A DNA stretch of 64,000 bases from Paenibacillus sp. MMS20-IR301 (GTDB lineage Bacteria; Bacillota; Bacilli; Paenibacillales; Paenibacillaceae). Position 1 is the first letter of the stretch, and every line of letters begins with the position of its first letter. A program made the translations under genes and the position numbers. The notes below the pieces were generated by a model. It was not told the DNA's origin. It ran no database searches and worked only from the letters and a program-made list of their open reading frames with translations. Positions 27,453 through 35,972 of the stretch are shown here, in pieces. The stretch spans positions 6,167,501 through 6,231,500 of the forward strand of contig NZ_CP135275.1 in NCBI RefSeq assembly GCF_032302195.1, written 5' to 3'.

Positions 27453-28820
27453 GTGCAGAGTCTGGGCAAAGAAAGCGAGCAGCTGCTGAAGAAGGATCAG
27501 CAATATTTATGGCATAATATCACGCCTTACAGTGAACAGAATCCGCCTATGATCGCTGCTTCTGCAAGCGGTTCGTGGGTTACGGATATCGACGGCAATA
27601 AGTTTCTGGACGGGATGTCCGGGCTGTGGTGCGTGAATGCCGGTTACGGGCGCAAAGAGCTGGCGGAAGCGGCCTACCAGCAGCTGCTGGCCCTGCCGTA
27701 TTTCCCGCTGACACAGAGTCATATGCCAGCTATCGCCCTGGCGGAGAAGCTGAATGAATGGCTGGAGGATGACTATGTCATCTTCTTCTCCAACAGCGGC
27801 TCGGAAGCGAATGAAGCTGCCTTTAAGATTGCCCGCCAGTACCAGCAGCAGACCGGCCAGCCGTACCGCCATAAATTCATAGCCCGCTACCGCGGGTATC
27901 ACGGAAGCTCGATGGGCTCCCTTGCGGCGACCGGACAGGCGCAGCGCAAATACAAATATGAGCCGCTCAGCGGCGGGTTCCTGCATGTGGCCCCGCCGGA
28001 CAGCTACCGCCGCCCTGAGGGGATGACGGAAGAGGCATTCAACCTCCAGTGCGCCCAGGCGATTGAGGACATGATCATCTGGGAAGGTGTAGAGTCCGTC
28101 GCGGCGGTCATTATGGAGCCGGTCATTACCGGCGGCGGCGTCATTGTGCCGCATCAGGTCTATATGGACCGGGTTCAGGAGATTTGCCGCGCGCATGGGG
28201 TGCTGCTGATCATCGACGAGGTCATCTGCGGCTTCGGGCGCTCCGGCCGTAAGTTCGGTCATCATAATTATGGGGTCAAGCCGGATATTGTCACGATGGC
28301 GAAGGGGCTGACGAGCGCCTATCTGCCGCTGTCGGCCACGGCGGTGCGCAAGGATATCTATGAAGCCTTCAAGGACAACAGCGATGAATACGGCCATTTC
28401 CGCCATGTGAATACTTTTGGCGGCAACCCGGCGGCTTGTGCGCTCGCGCTGCGTAATCTGGAGATTCTGGAGCAGGAGAAGCTGGTGGAACGTGCGGAGC
28501 TTCTGGGCCGCAGGCTGGCAGACGGATTCGCTGCTCTCCTGGATCACAGGCTGGTCGGCGACATCCGCAGCTTCGGGCTAATTACCGGCATTGAGCTGGT
28601 GGCGGACAAAGTTACCAGGCAGCCTGCCGGGCTCAGCATCGTCAAGGGTATTATTGCCGAATGTAAGTCAAAAGGGCTGATCATCGGCAAGAACGGGGAT
28701 ACCGTAGCAGGCTTCAATAACGTATTGACCTTCGCTCCGCCGTTATCGTCCACCGATGAGGATATTCAGTTTATCATTGATACGTTCACAGCTGTGCTGA
28801 ACGGGGGCTGGGCAGGGTGA
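27453..28820 (+). CDS. Class III omega-aminotransferase (probable beta-alanine aminotransferase)
   Basis: The 455-residue PLP enzyme carries SNSGSEANEAAFKIAR, RYRGYHGSSMGSLAATG, LIIDEVICGFGRSG and the PLP lysine Lys284 in TMAKGLTSAY. GTG 27453 has GGGAGGAGAG eight bases upstream; an ATG at 27426 would run through that site. With the preceding dehydrogenase it would convert beta-alanine to malonate semialdehyde and on to acetyl-CoA. Its 3' end overlaps the convergent PucR gene by 35 bases. Amino acceptor (pyruvate or 2-oxoglutarate) is unknown. Confidence 0.85.
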   Translation: MQSLGKESEQLLKKDQQYLWHNITPYSEQNPPMIAASASGSWVTDIDGNKFLDGMSGLWCVNAGYGRKELAEAAYQQLLALPYFPLTQSHMPAIALAEKLNEWLEDDYVIFFSNSGSEANEAAFKIARQYQQQTGQPYRHKFIARYRGYHGSSMGSLAATGQAQRKYKYEPLSGGFLHVAPPDSYRRPEGMTEEAFNLQCAQAIEDMIIWEGVESVAAVIMEPVITGGGVIVPHQVYMDRVQEICRAHGVLLIIDEVICGFGRSGRKFGHHNYGVKPDIVTMAKGLTSAYLPLSATAVRKDIYEAFKDNSDEYGHFRHVNTFGGNPAACALALRNLEILEQEKLVERAELLGRRLADGFAALLDHRLVGDIRSFGLITGIELVADKVTRQPAGLSIVKGIIAECKSKGLIIGKNGDTVAGFNNVLTFAPPLSSTDEDIQFIIDTFTAVLNGGWAG

Positions 28821-30474
28821 ATTTCTCCGGGTAGAGGAACTGGTAGGCACGCAGGGCGACCTGGATGGAGATCCGGTTCTCCGGCAGCATGAAGTCTTCA
28901 CCCAGCAGTTCGGTGATTTTGTCCAGCCGGTAGTAGAGCGACTGCCGGACAATGAACAGGTTCCGCGCAGCGATCTGCTTCGAGCCGTCATGGTCGAGAT
29001 ATACGCGAAGTGTCAGCATCAGCTCGCTGCCCTTGGCTTCGTCATGGTCAATCAGCGGGCCGATATAGCTGCGGATGAAATTTTCCAGTGTCTTGCCGTC
29101 GTTCAGATTCAGCAGCAGCTGAAAGACTCCGAGCTCTTCGTAGAACAGGATGGATTTCTGGTAGCAGGTATAGAGAGACAGCGCTTGTACGGCTTCCTGA
29201 TAACCGGCGTGGGCATGCTTCAGGCCTTTGTGGGACTTGCTGACTCCGATGACGAGCTGCAGGTCCTTCAGCTTCTCATCCGAGCGGATATGCTGCAGGG
29301 AGCCCAGCGCCTGCTGCAGGCGCAGCTTGCCGGGCAGCTTGGACTGGATATCCAGTGCGATGACGGTCAGCCGGTTGTTCTTCAGGGTAATCAGCGGCCG
29401 GAGGGAATACTTCTCGAAGATGGAGCGCAGGATGAGGGACAGATGGAAGGTGATTGATTCCCAGTCGTTCTCTGAGCTGTTCCATTTCACGTCACGCGGG
29501 TTCTCGATTTCAATCAGGCAGACCCGGTACGGCAGCTCGTTGACTGTGTTGAAGTCAGGACCGACCAGCCCCTTGAGCCGGGAGTCGTCCTGGCTGCGTC
29601 CGCCTACGAGTTCATCCACCCACAGGTTCTCGGAGAAAAGCTTGCGCTCCTCCATATAACGCGTACGCAGCAGCTCCTGGGCAATCGACAGGGAGGCTGA
29701 GTCGAGCAGCAGGCAGTCGAATTCCTGCGGCTTGTGATTGCAGACCATCAGAATATAAGCCCAGGTCTGATCCAGCGCGCCAACCGGCTTCAAGACAATG
29801 GATTTATGGCCATATTCGCGGATATGGGGAGCTGCGTCGGGCTGTGCGCCCTCCATCTCTTCTCTGAAGGCTGTGAAGAAGCTGAGCAGCGGGGCCTGCT
29901 CCTCGGGCGCAAGCGCCGGGAAGAACAGCGGTTTGCCCTGCAGCTGCATATAAACAATTTGCGTGCGCGTGCTTTTACATAAAAGCTGAAGGACCTTAAG
30001 GGTGCCTTGGGAAGTCAGTGTGAGCCGGTGGAATTCGCGGGAGATGCTCTCGAGCTCCTGCAGCATACGGTGATGGCGGTTGATGATGAGGGAATGCAGG
30101 TCAAGGGTGATGTCGACGAATCGTACGGTGCGGGTAAACTGGATCAGCGGGAAGTCGTGACGGTTAGCGAGATCAATCATCTCTTGCGGAATGGTGCTGA
30201 AGTAAGCTCCCAGCTCAATACACAGGCAAGCGGCGTTCTTATCAATCAGATTCTGCATGAAGGACAGGGCTGCGTCCAGATCAGCGCTTGCACCCATTCC
30301 GGTAGTCAAAATCATCTCTTCGCCATGAATAAGGCTCTCGAAGCTCGGACTCTCCAGCACATGCACCCAGCGGACTGCCCGGTTCAGGCCGGTTCTCCCT
30401 CCGACCAGCTCGGCCTCTGCGAACAACGGTCTCTTAAGCGCGCCCGAGATCGTAAATACAAGTTCCCAATCCAT
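28786..30474 (-). CDS. PucR-family transcriptional regulator
   Basis: The 562-residue protein has the PucR N-terminal ligand-sensing domain (LVGGRTGLNRAVRWVHVLESP, split near residues 23-43, then GEEMILTTG) and a C-terminal PucR-type helix-turn-helix (KQIAARNLFIVRQSLYYRLDK, two parts). PucR controls purine catabolism in B. subtilis; here it sits inside a pyrimidine catabolic locus and is the obvious local regulator, probably an activator. It is transcribed opposite to both flanking operons, sharing its promoter region with preT. ATG 30474 has GAGGGGG upstream. Confidence 0.9.
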   Translation of the reverse strand: MDWELVFTISGALKRPLFAEAELVGGRTGLNRAVRWVHVLESPSFESLIHGEEMILTTGMGASADLDAALSFMQNLIDKNAACLCIELGAYFSTIPQEMIDLANRHDFPLIQFTRTVRFVDITLDLHSLIINRHHRMLQELESISREFHRLTLTSQGTLKVLQLLCKSTRTQIVYMQLQGKPLFFPALAPEEQAPLLSFFTAFREEMEGAQPDAAPHIREYGHKSIVLKPVGALDQTWAYILMVCNHKPQEFDCLLLDSASLSIAQELLRTRYMEERKLFSENLWVDELVGGRSQDDSRLKGLVGPDFNTVNELPYRVCLIEIENPRDVKWNSSENDWESITFHLSLILRSIFEKYSLRPLITLKNNRLTVIALDIQSKLPGKLRLQQALGSLQHIRSDEKLKDLQLVIGVSKSHKGLKHAHAGYQEAVQALSLYTCYQKSILFYEELGVFQLLLNLNDGKTLENFIRSYIGPLIDHDEAKGSELMLTLRVYLDHDGSKQIAARNLFIVRQSLYYRLDKITELLGEDFMLPENRISIQVALRAYQFLYPEKFTLPSPRSAQL

Positions 30475-30568
30475 ATGCCTTCCCCCTCATTTGCGGATGT
30501 CATGAACGTATCTTTGACGCTCTCCCCATTTACGGGCTAATCTCACAGGTAAAAAATAGACTTTTGAA

Positions 30569-30625
30569 ATTAGACAATTTGTCTAATGTAACGAAATATG
30601 GAATTGACTATAGTTTGAATATAAT
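30569..30625 (+). promoter_or_regulatory. PucR-type palindromic operator and preT promoter
   Basis: ATTAGACAATTTGTCTAAT (30569-30587) is a perfect palindrome with nine-base arms. TATAAT lies at 30620-30625 with only a poor -35 (TATGGA at 30597-30602, spacer 17). The palindrome centre would be about -54, a common activator position. TTGTCTAATGTA is shared with the ABC operon promoter. Confidence 0.6.
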
Positions 30626-30741
30626 ATGTCAGGAAACATAACTTAAGTGGAAATGGAATCAGAACTGATATTGCTTTAAAGATCATTTTACTACAATAAT
30701 CCGTAATAGTAAGTAAAATATTAAGGCAATCATCGTAATAA

Positions 30742-30758
30742 TGTTATATTATATAACA
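30742..30758. promoter_or_regulatory. Second palindrome upstream of preT
   Basis: TGTTATATTATATAACA is a perfect 8-1-8 palindrome 50 bases before the preT start. A comparable TGTTAATTAACA core occurs at 22010-22021 before the ABC operon. It may be an operator; the binding protein is unknown. Confidence 0.4.
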
Positions 30759-30807
30759 CAAACCTGATTCAGATGCGGAAGCTACTCATACAGAGGAGGG
30801 ATAACCG

Positions 30808-32199
30808 ATGGAGCAAGGTTCACCGTTAACCACATTTACACCTGAACTGTTCATGCGTAATTTTGCCGAGGCTGAGCCGGGGTTAACCCGCAAAGGTGCA
30901 ATGGAGGAATCCAACCGCTGCCTGTACTGTTACGATGCCCCTTGTATTAAGGCCTGTCCGACCAGCATTAATATCCCCTCCTTCATTAAAAGAATCGCCA
31001 CTGACAATCTGAAGGGTTCAGCGATGGCCATCATGGACGCCAATCCTGTCGGCGCCAGCTGCGCCCGTGTCTGTCCTACCGAGGAGCTGTGCGAAGGGGC
31101 CTGCGTGCTGAATGATGCTTCCGCCCCGATTCAGATCGGTCTGCTGCAGCGCTACGCTACCGACTGGGCAATTAACAGCGGAGCTCAATTATTCAAGGCG
31201 GGTATTCCTAACGGTAAAAGAATCGCAGTCATCGGCAGCGGACCGGCAGGCTTATCGGCGGCAAGGGAGCTGGCGCGCGAAGGCTTCCGGGTTGTGGTCT
31301 ATGAGGCGAAGCAGCTGGCTGGCGGCCTCGACACACACGGAATCGTATCCTTCCGGCTTCCGCAGTCTGTTTCGCTCTGGGAAGTAGAACAGGTGGAGAA
31401 GCTGGGTGTGGAGATCCGCACCGGAACAAAGGTGGGTGTGGACGTTTCGGTAGAAGAACTGAAATCAGATTACGATGCTATTGTGCTGGCTGCCGGTATG
31501 GGGTATGTGCCTCCGCTGGGTATTGAGGGTGAGAAGCTGTCCGGTGTCTACGATGCGATCGAATTAGTGGAAACTACGAAGACGGGGATTCCGGCTCTGG
31601 AGCTGATGGGCCAGCGTGTTGCAGTCATCGGTGCCGGCAATACGGCAATAGATGCGGCAACCTGCTCAGTGCGGCTCGGTGCCGCGAATGTGAGGATGGT
31701 CTACCGCCGGACCCGCGGAGAGATGACGGCGTATGACTTTGAATATGAATTCGCCAAGCAGGAGGGGGTAGAATTCAGCTGGCTGACCCTGCCGAAGCGG
31801 ATTATCGGCGATGAGCTCGGCAATGTCACGGCGCTGGAATGTGTACAGATGAAGCTGACCGGCGAGACCGGCTCTGACGGACGCCTTGCTCCTGTGCCGG
31901 TGGAAGGCTCGGAATTCCTGCTGCCGGTGGATGCAGTGGTCATAGCCATCGGACAGAAACGGCGGATTGACCTCATTGAAGCCCTGGGTATTGAGCATAA
32001 CCGGGGTGTGGTGAAGATTGACGGGAAGACCGGCCGTACCTCTGATCCGCAGATCTATGCTGCCGGGGATATTGTCTTTGGTGCAGGCTCAGGCGAGGCG
32101 ATGGTTGTCTCCGCTGCCCAGCAGGGTAAAGATGCCGCTTATGCAATTATGAAGCAAATGCCGGGCCTTCAGGATCTTGCTGCCCGCTCTGCTGTATAA
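30808..32199 (+). CDS. preT: NAD-dependent dihydropyrimidine dehydrogenase subunit PreT
   Basis: The 463-residue protein begins with the Fer4_20 double iron-sulfur region (CLYCYDAPCIKACP from Cys38, then CARVCPTEELCEGAC). Two Rossmann motifs follow: IAVIGSGPAGLSAAREL near residue 139 for FAD and VAVIGAGNTAIDAA near 271 for NAD(P). PreT passes electrons from NADH to PreA, which reduces uracil or thymine to the dihydro form. It is 78 bases ahead of preA. Length and motif order match E. coli PreT and the N-terminal half of animal dihydropyrimidine dehydrogenase. Confidence 0.92.
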   Translation: MEQGSPLTTFTPELFMRNFAEAEPGLTRKGAMEESNRCLYCYDAPCIKACPTSINIPSFIKRIATDNLKGSAMAIMDANPVGASCARVCPTEELCEGACVLNDASAPIQIGLLQRYATDWAINSGAQLFKAGIPNGKRIAVIGSGPAGLSAARELAREGFRVVVYEAKQLAGGLDTHGIVSFRLPQSVSLWEVEQVEKLGVEIRTGTKVGVDVSVEELKSDYDAIVLAAGMGYVPPLGIEGEKLSGVYDAIELVETTKTGIPALELMGQRVAVIGAGNTAIDAATCSVRLGAANVRMVYRRTRGEMTAYDFEYEFAKQEGVEFSWLTLPKRIIGDELGNVTALECVQMKLTGETGSDGRLAPVPVEGSEFLLPVDAVVIAIGQKRRIDLIEALGIEHNRGVVKIDGKTGRTSDPQIYAAGDIVFGAGSGEAMVVSAAQQGKDAAYAIMKQMPGLQDLAARSAV

Positions 32200-32277
32200 A
32201 TTCTGTGCATGGACTAGTGTTGCATACGACAAGCCCGGCTGTTCCGGGCGGACTTCATATGACAGGGAGGTATATCA

Positions 32278-33567
32278 ATGGCAGATCTGAGTATTGATTT
32301 TGCGGGGATCAAGTCACCTAATCCGTTCTGGCTGGCCTCTGCGCCGCCGACCAATACAGGCTATCAAGTACAGCGTGCCTTCGAAGCGGGCTGGGGCGGC
32401 GCGGTGTGGAAGACGCTGGGCGAGCCGGTTATCAATACCTCTGCGCGGTTTGCTGCCGTTCATTTTGGCGGGCAGCGGGTCGCCGGGTTCAACAATATTG
32501 AACTGATTACCGACCGTCCGCTGGAGGTTAACCTGAAGGAAATCTATGAGACGAAGAAAAGATTCCCGGACCATACCATCATTGCCTCGCTGATGGTTGA
32601 GCCGAAGCGGGAGAAGTGGCATGAAATCGTCAAGCGTGTTGAAGCTATCGGTGTAGACGGCCTGGAGCTGAATTTCGGCTGTCCGCACGGGATGGCTGAA
32701 CGCGGAATGGGCGCAGCCTCCGGCCAGCAGCCGGATCTGGTGCAGGCACAGACAACCTGGGTCAAGGAAGTGGCGACGACTCCGGTGATTGTGAAGCTGA
32801 CGCCGAATATTACCGACATCACGGTTGTTGCCCGGCATGCGGTTAAAGGCGGCGCCGACGCAATCAGCCTGATCAATACGATCAACAGTCTGGCCGGAGT
32901 GGATATCCACAGCTGGAACACGATTCCTAATGTCGGCGGCCAAGGCGCACATGGCGGCTATTGCGGTCCTGCGGTGAAGCCGATTGCCCTTAGCATGGTG
33001 GCGGAATGTGCCCGTGACCGTGCGGTCGGCGTACCGATCTCCGGCATTGGCGGCATCTCCACCTGGCAGGATGTCGTTGAGTTCATGCTGATGGGCTCTA
33101 CCGGGATTCAGGTCTGTACGGCGGTAATGCACCATGGCTTCCGGATTGTCGGGGAGATGATTGACGGTCTGAACAATTATCTGGATGAGAAAGGTCTGGC
33201 TTCCGTGATGGAGCTGGTCGGGAAATCTGTGCCCAAGTATTCCAACTGGGGTGATCTCGATCTTAACTATAAGGTGGTTGCGCGGATCAATAATGATAAC
33301 TGCATCAACTGCAATAAATGCCATATTGCCTGTGAGGACGCCTCGCATCAATGTATAGATATGCTTACTAATGCTGAAGGCAAGGCTATTCTGGAGGTGC
33401 GTGAGGAAGACTGTGTGGGCTGCAATCTGTGTTCGATTGTCTGCCCGGCGGACGGGGCGATTGATATGGTTGCGCTGGACAGCGGAGCGGCTCCGCTGAC
33501 CTGGAATCAGCGTAATCAGGTAATCAGCGGAGTTAACGGTGCTTATTCTGAAGCGGAGGTGGTCTAA
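32278..33567 (+). CDS. preA: NAD-dependent dihydropyrimidine dehydrogenase subunit PreA
   Basis: The 429-residue protein has an FMN-binding dihydroorotate-dehydrogenase-like barrel (ELNFGCPHGMAERGMG near residues 130-145) and a C-terminal ferredoxin domain with CINCNKCHIAC from Cys342 and CVGCNLCSIVC from Cys379, giving two [4Fe-4S] clusters. It reduces the 5,6 double bond of uracil/thymine. In the active-site loop, GAASGQQPD has Ser148 where the animal enzyme has its catalytic Cys. ATG 32278 follows GGGAGG. Dihydropyrimidinase starts right after its stop. Confidence 0.92.
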   Translation: MADLSIDFAGIKSPNPFWLASAPPTNTGYQVQRAFEAGWGGAVWKTLGEPVINTSARFAAVHFGGQRVAGFNNIELITDRPLEVNLKEIYETKKRFPDHTIIASLMVEPKREKWHEIVKRVEAIGVDGLELNFGCPHGMAERGMGAASGQQPDLVQAQTTWVKEVATTPVIVKLTPNITDITVVARHAVKGGADAISLINTINSLAGVDIHSWNTIPNVGGQGAHGGYCGPAVKPIALSMVAECARDRAVGVPISGIGGISTWQDVVEFMLMGSTGIQVCTAVMHHGFRIVGEMIDGLNNYLDEKGLASVMELVGKSVPKYSNWGDLDLNYKVVARINNDNCINCNKCHIACEDASHQCIDMLTNAEGKAILEVREEDCVGCNLCSIVCPADGAIDMVALDSGAAPLTWNQRNQVISGVNGAYSEAEVV

Positions 33568-33568
33568 G

Positions 33569-34996
33569 GTGAAGAAGCTCATCAAGAACGGGGTTATCGT
33601 GACGGCAGCAGATACTTATACTGGGGATGTGCTGATCGAAGACGGGATGATTACCGGAATCGGCCTGGGTCTGGATGCGCAGGGAGCAGAGCTTGTCGAC
33701 GCTGCCGGCTGCTATGTATTTCCGGGAGGGATTGACCCGCATACCCATCTGGATATGCCCTTCGGCGGTACGGTGACTGCCGATGATTTCGAGACCGGTA
33801 CAATTGCTGCCGCTTTCGGCGGGACGACGACGGTTATCGATTTCTGCCTGACCACCAAGGGGCAGCCGCTGCAGCAGGCCGTTGACATCTGGCATAACAA
33901 ATCGCAGGATAAGGCGGTCATCGATTACAGCTTTCATCTGATGGTTTCAGAGCTGAACGACAAAGTGCTCGGCGAGCTGCCGCAGATTATTGAGAATGAA
34001 GGCATCACCTCACTGAAGGTGTTCATGGCCTACAAGAACACCTTCCAGGCTGATGATGGCGTATTATACAAGACGCTGCAGGCGGCTAAGCGCGAAGGGG
34101 CGCTTGTTATGGTGCATGCCGAGAACGGCGATGTCATCGAGTATCTGGTTGATCAGGCGCTGGCCGCCGGCAATACAGATCCGATCTATCATGCGCTGAC
34201 CCGTCCCCCTGAGCTTGAGGGTGAAGCTACCGGCCGGGCTGCATATTTGACCGGATTGGCCGATTCCCAGCTCTATGTAGTGCATGTGACCTGTGCCGAA
34301 GCCGCCTGGAAGATTGCCGAAGCGCGCAAGAAAGGGCTGCGTGTCTACGGAGAGACCTGCCCGCAGTATCTGGTGCTGGATCAGTCGGCACTTGAGAAGC
34401 CTGACTTCGAAGGTGCCAAGTATGTGTGGTCCCCGCCGCTGCGCGAACAGTGGAATCAGGACGTGCTGTGGGATGCTCTCTGGAGCGGAACATTGCAGAC
34501 GATCGGCTCCGACCAGTGTTCCTTTAACTTCAAGGGACAGAAAGATCTCGGGCTGGGTGATTTCTCCAAAATTCCGAATGGCGGGCCGACCATAGAAGAC
34601 CGGTTCAGCGTCCTCTTCTCCGAAGGTGTGCAGAAGGGCCGGATTTCCTTGAACAAATTCGTCGATATTATCGCGACCTCCAGTGCGAAGCTGTTTGGAC
34701 TGTTCCCGCAAAAAGGTACGATTGCCGTGGGCAGTGATGCGGATATCGTAATCTTCGATCCGGCTGCAGAAAGAACACTGTCTGCAGCGGCTCACCATAT
34801 GAATGTGGACTATAATCCGTTTGAAGGCCTGGAAGTTAAGGGTGAGCCGGTGTCTGTACTCAGCCGCGGTGAGTTCGTGATCCGCGACAAGGCATTTGTC
34901 GGCACGGCAGGTGCGGGTAAGTATCTGCACCGCAAGCGCTTCGAGGCGGAAGCGCCCCGTCCGGCCAAGGCGGAAATCAGCGGAGGGGTGATCTAG
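33569..34996 (+). CDS. hydA: Dihydropyrimidinase
   Basis: The 475-residue amidohydrolase has the binuclear metal site: His58 and His60 (DPHTHLD), carbamylated Lys150 (SLKVFMAYKN), His183 (MVHAENGD), a further His in VVHVTCAEA, and Asp315 (GSDQCSFNF). It opens 5,6-dihydrouracil to N-carbamoyl-beta-alanine. I use GTG 33569, two bases after the preA stop with GGAGGTGG seven bases upstream; a longer frame from 33539 would overlap preA. It belongs to the preT-preA operon. Confidence 0.92.
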   Translation: MKKLIKNGVIVTAADTYTGDVLIEDGMITGIGLGLDAQGAELVDAAGCYVFPGGIDPHTHLDMPFGGTVTADDFETGTIAAAFGGTTTVIDFCLTTKGQPLQQAVDIWHNKSQDKAVIDYSFHLMVSELNDKVLGELPQIIENEGITSLKVFMAYKNTFQADDGVLYKTLQAAKREGALVMVHAENGDVIEYLVDQALAAGNTDPIYHALTRPPELEGEATGRAAYLTGLADSQLYVVHVTCAEAAWKIAEARKKGLRVYGETCPQYLVLDQSALEKPDFEGAKYVWSPPLREQWNQDVLWDALWSGTLQTIGSDQCSFNFKGQKDLGLGDFSKIPNGGPTIEDRFSVLFSEGVQKGRISLNKFVDIIATSSAKLFGLFPQKGTIAVGSDADIVIFDPAAERTLSAAAHHMNVDYNPFEGLEVKGEPVSVLSRGEFVIRDKAFVGTAGAGKYLHRKRFEAEAPRPAKAEISGGVI

Positions 34997-34997
34997 G

Positions 34998-35243
34998 ATG
35001 TCGGCTTTCGGGGAGTTTGATAAAGAGCGGCAGGAAATTGACGGGCTCATCAGCCGGGGATACAGGGTTATACGGATTATTGAAGATCTGGACGGTACCA
35101 CAGTCAGATTCCGGCACCTTGAGCCGGGCGGAGCTCCGGTTGAACTGCAGCTGCTGACGGCGGATGCGCGTAAACATGTGACCACGCTGATGCTGGGCGG
35201 CAGCAAGTCTGCCGCTCCGAGCGGAGAGTCTTACGTCATCTAA
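34998..35243 (+). CDS. Small conserved-looking protein at the end of the pyrimidine operon
   Basis: I do not recognise this 81-residue product. It is acidic to neutral with alternating beta-like stretches (YRVIRIIEDLDGTTVRFRHLE) and no membrane helix or cysteine. ATG 34998 is one base after the dihydropyrimidinase stop, with GGAGGGG upstream, so it is very likely translated as part of the operon. It is far too short to be the missing beta-ureidopropionase. A regulatory or assembly role is possible; none is shown. Confidence 0.6.
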   Translation: MSAFGEFDKERQEIDGLISRGYRVIRIIEDLDGTTVRFRHLEPGGAPVELQLLTADARKHVTTLMLGGSKSAAPSGESYVI

Positions 35244-35313
35244 CATAACGAATAGAGAACGAGCGTCCCGGGAGTCAGGTAACGGCTGCCGGGGTATTTG
35301 TGTGAGTAAGCAT

Positions 35314-35360
35314 AAAAAAACAGCCGGCAGGCCCAAAGTCTCGTCTAACCGGCTGGCTGT
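35314..35360 (-). terminator. Terminator of the GNAT gene
   Basis: On the minus strand CAGCCGG pairs with CCGGCTG and is followed by TTTTTTTATG. It lies between the converging pyrimidine operon and the acetyltransferase gene. Confidence 0.7.
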
Positions 35361-35386
35361 GCGGCTGTCTGGATATGTGGCAATAC

Positions 35387-35887
35387 TCATCCATTCCCGT
35401 ATTCTTGGCGCAGGATGGACATAATCATCAGCGAATCGAATCCATCCTCTGTCCGGACGCATTCGCGCAGGGTGCCCTCCGGCTTGAAGCCGGCTTTGGC
35501 ATAGACATGCTGTGCCCTGGCGTTATGATCTTTAACGTCAAGCCATAGCCGGTGGGTATCGGTATATGTGAACACCCAGCTGCTCAGCATGGCCAGCAGC
35601 CTTGTTCCGTAGCCGCGGCCTTTAGCCTGAATGACAATCCGCTTGATGCAGACCGTGAGGTTAGGGTCCTGTAGTCCGGTAAGGATAACATAACCCGCAC
35701 GTTCCCCCGCTTTATTTAGAACAATCAGATGGACTGTATCCTTATCACTTAATGCACCGGCATGCTGTTCGCGGCTCCATTTACCGACATACCGGGAGTT
35801 AAGCCCGTCCCTTTCCGCAGCGAGCACAAAATCCAAGTCTTCTGCAGCAGTAGAGCGTACATCTATAATATCGGATTGCAGCAGCAT
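35387..35887 (-). CDS. GNAT family N-acetyltransferase
   Basis: The 166-residue protein has a GNAT layout: an N-terminal strand DVRSTAAEDLDFVL, the acetyl-CoA loop QAKGRGYGTRLL, and the late NARAQHVYAKAGFKPEGTLRE segment typical of RimJ/RimL-like members. ATG 35887 is the best start because the longer frame to 36037 overlaps the neighbouring gene; GGAGGCGGGTGG lies upstream. The acceptor is unknown. It follows the cohesin-like gene by 85 bases on the same strand. Confidence 0.8.
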   Translation of the reverse strand: MLLQSDIIDVRSTAAEDLDFVLAAERDGLNSRYVGKWSREQHAGALSDKDTVHLIVLNKAGERAGYVILTGLQDPNLTVCIKRIVIQAKGRGYGTRLLAMLSSWVFTYTDTHRLWLDVKDHNARAQHVYAKAGFKPEGTLRECVRTEDGFDSLMIMSILRQEYGNG

Positions 35888-35972
35888 ATTCTTCCACCCG
35901 CCTCCTAAGTATGTATAGAGACATCGTACAGGAAGAACCGCGGGCTGCCAAGCCGTGAGGGGATGTGAATTG

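Larger units (their letters stand above)
30475..30807. other. Divergent intergenic region pucR-preT
   Basis: This AT-rich 333-base gap contains the 19-base palindrome at 30569-30587, a TATAAT box at 30620-30625 and a second palindrome at 30742-30758. No ORF is supported. Confidence 0.6.

Noticed and set aside
32314..33585. 423-codon minus-strand frame opposite preA
   Set aside because: preA has two ferredoxin clusters and an FMN barrel. The antisense frame has no recognisable domain and is a shadow of codon bias.
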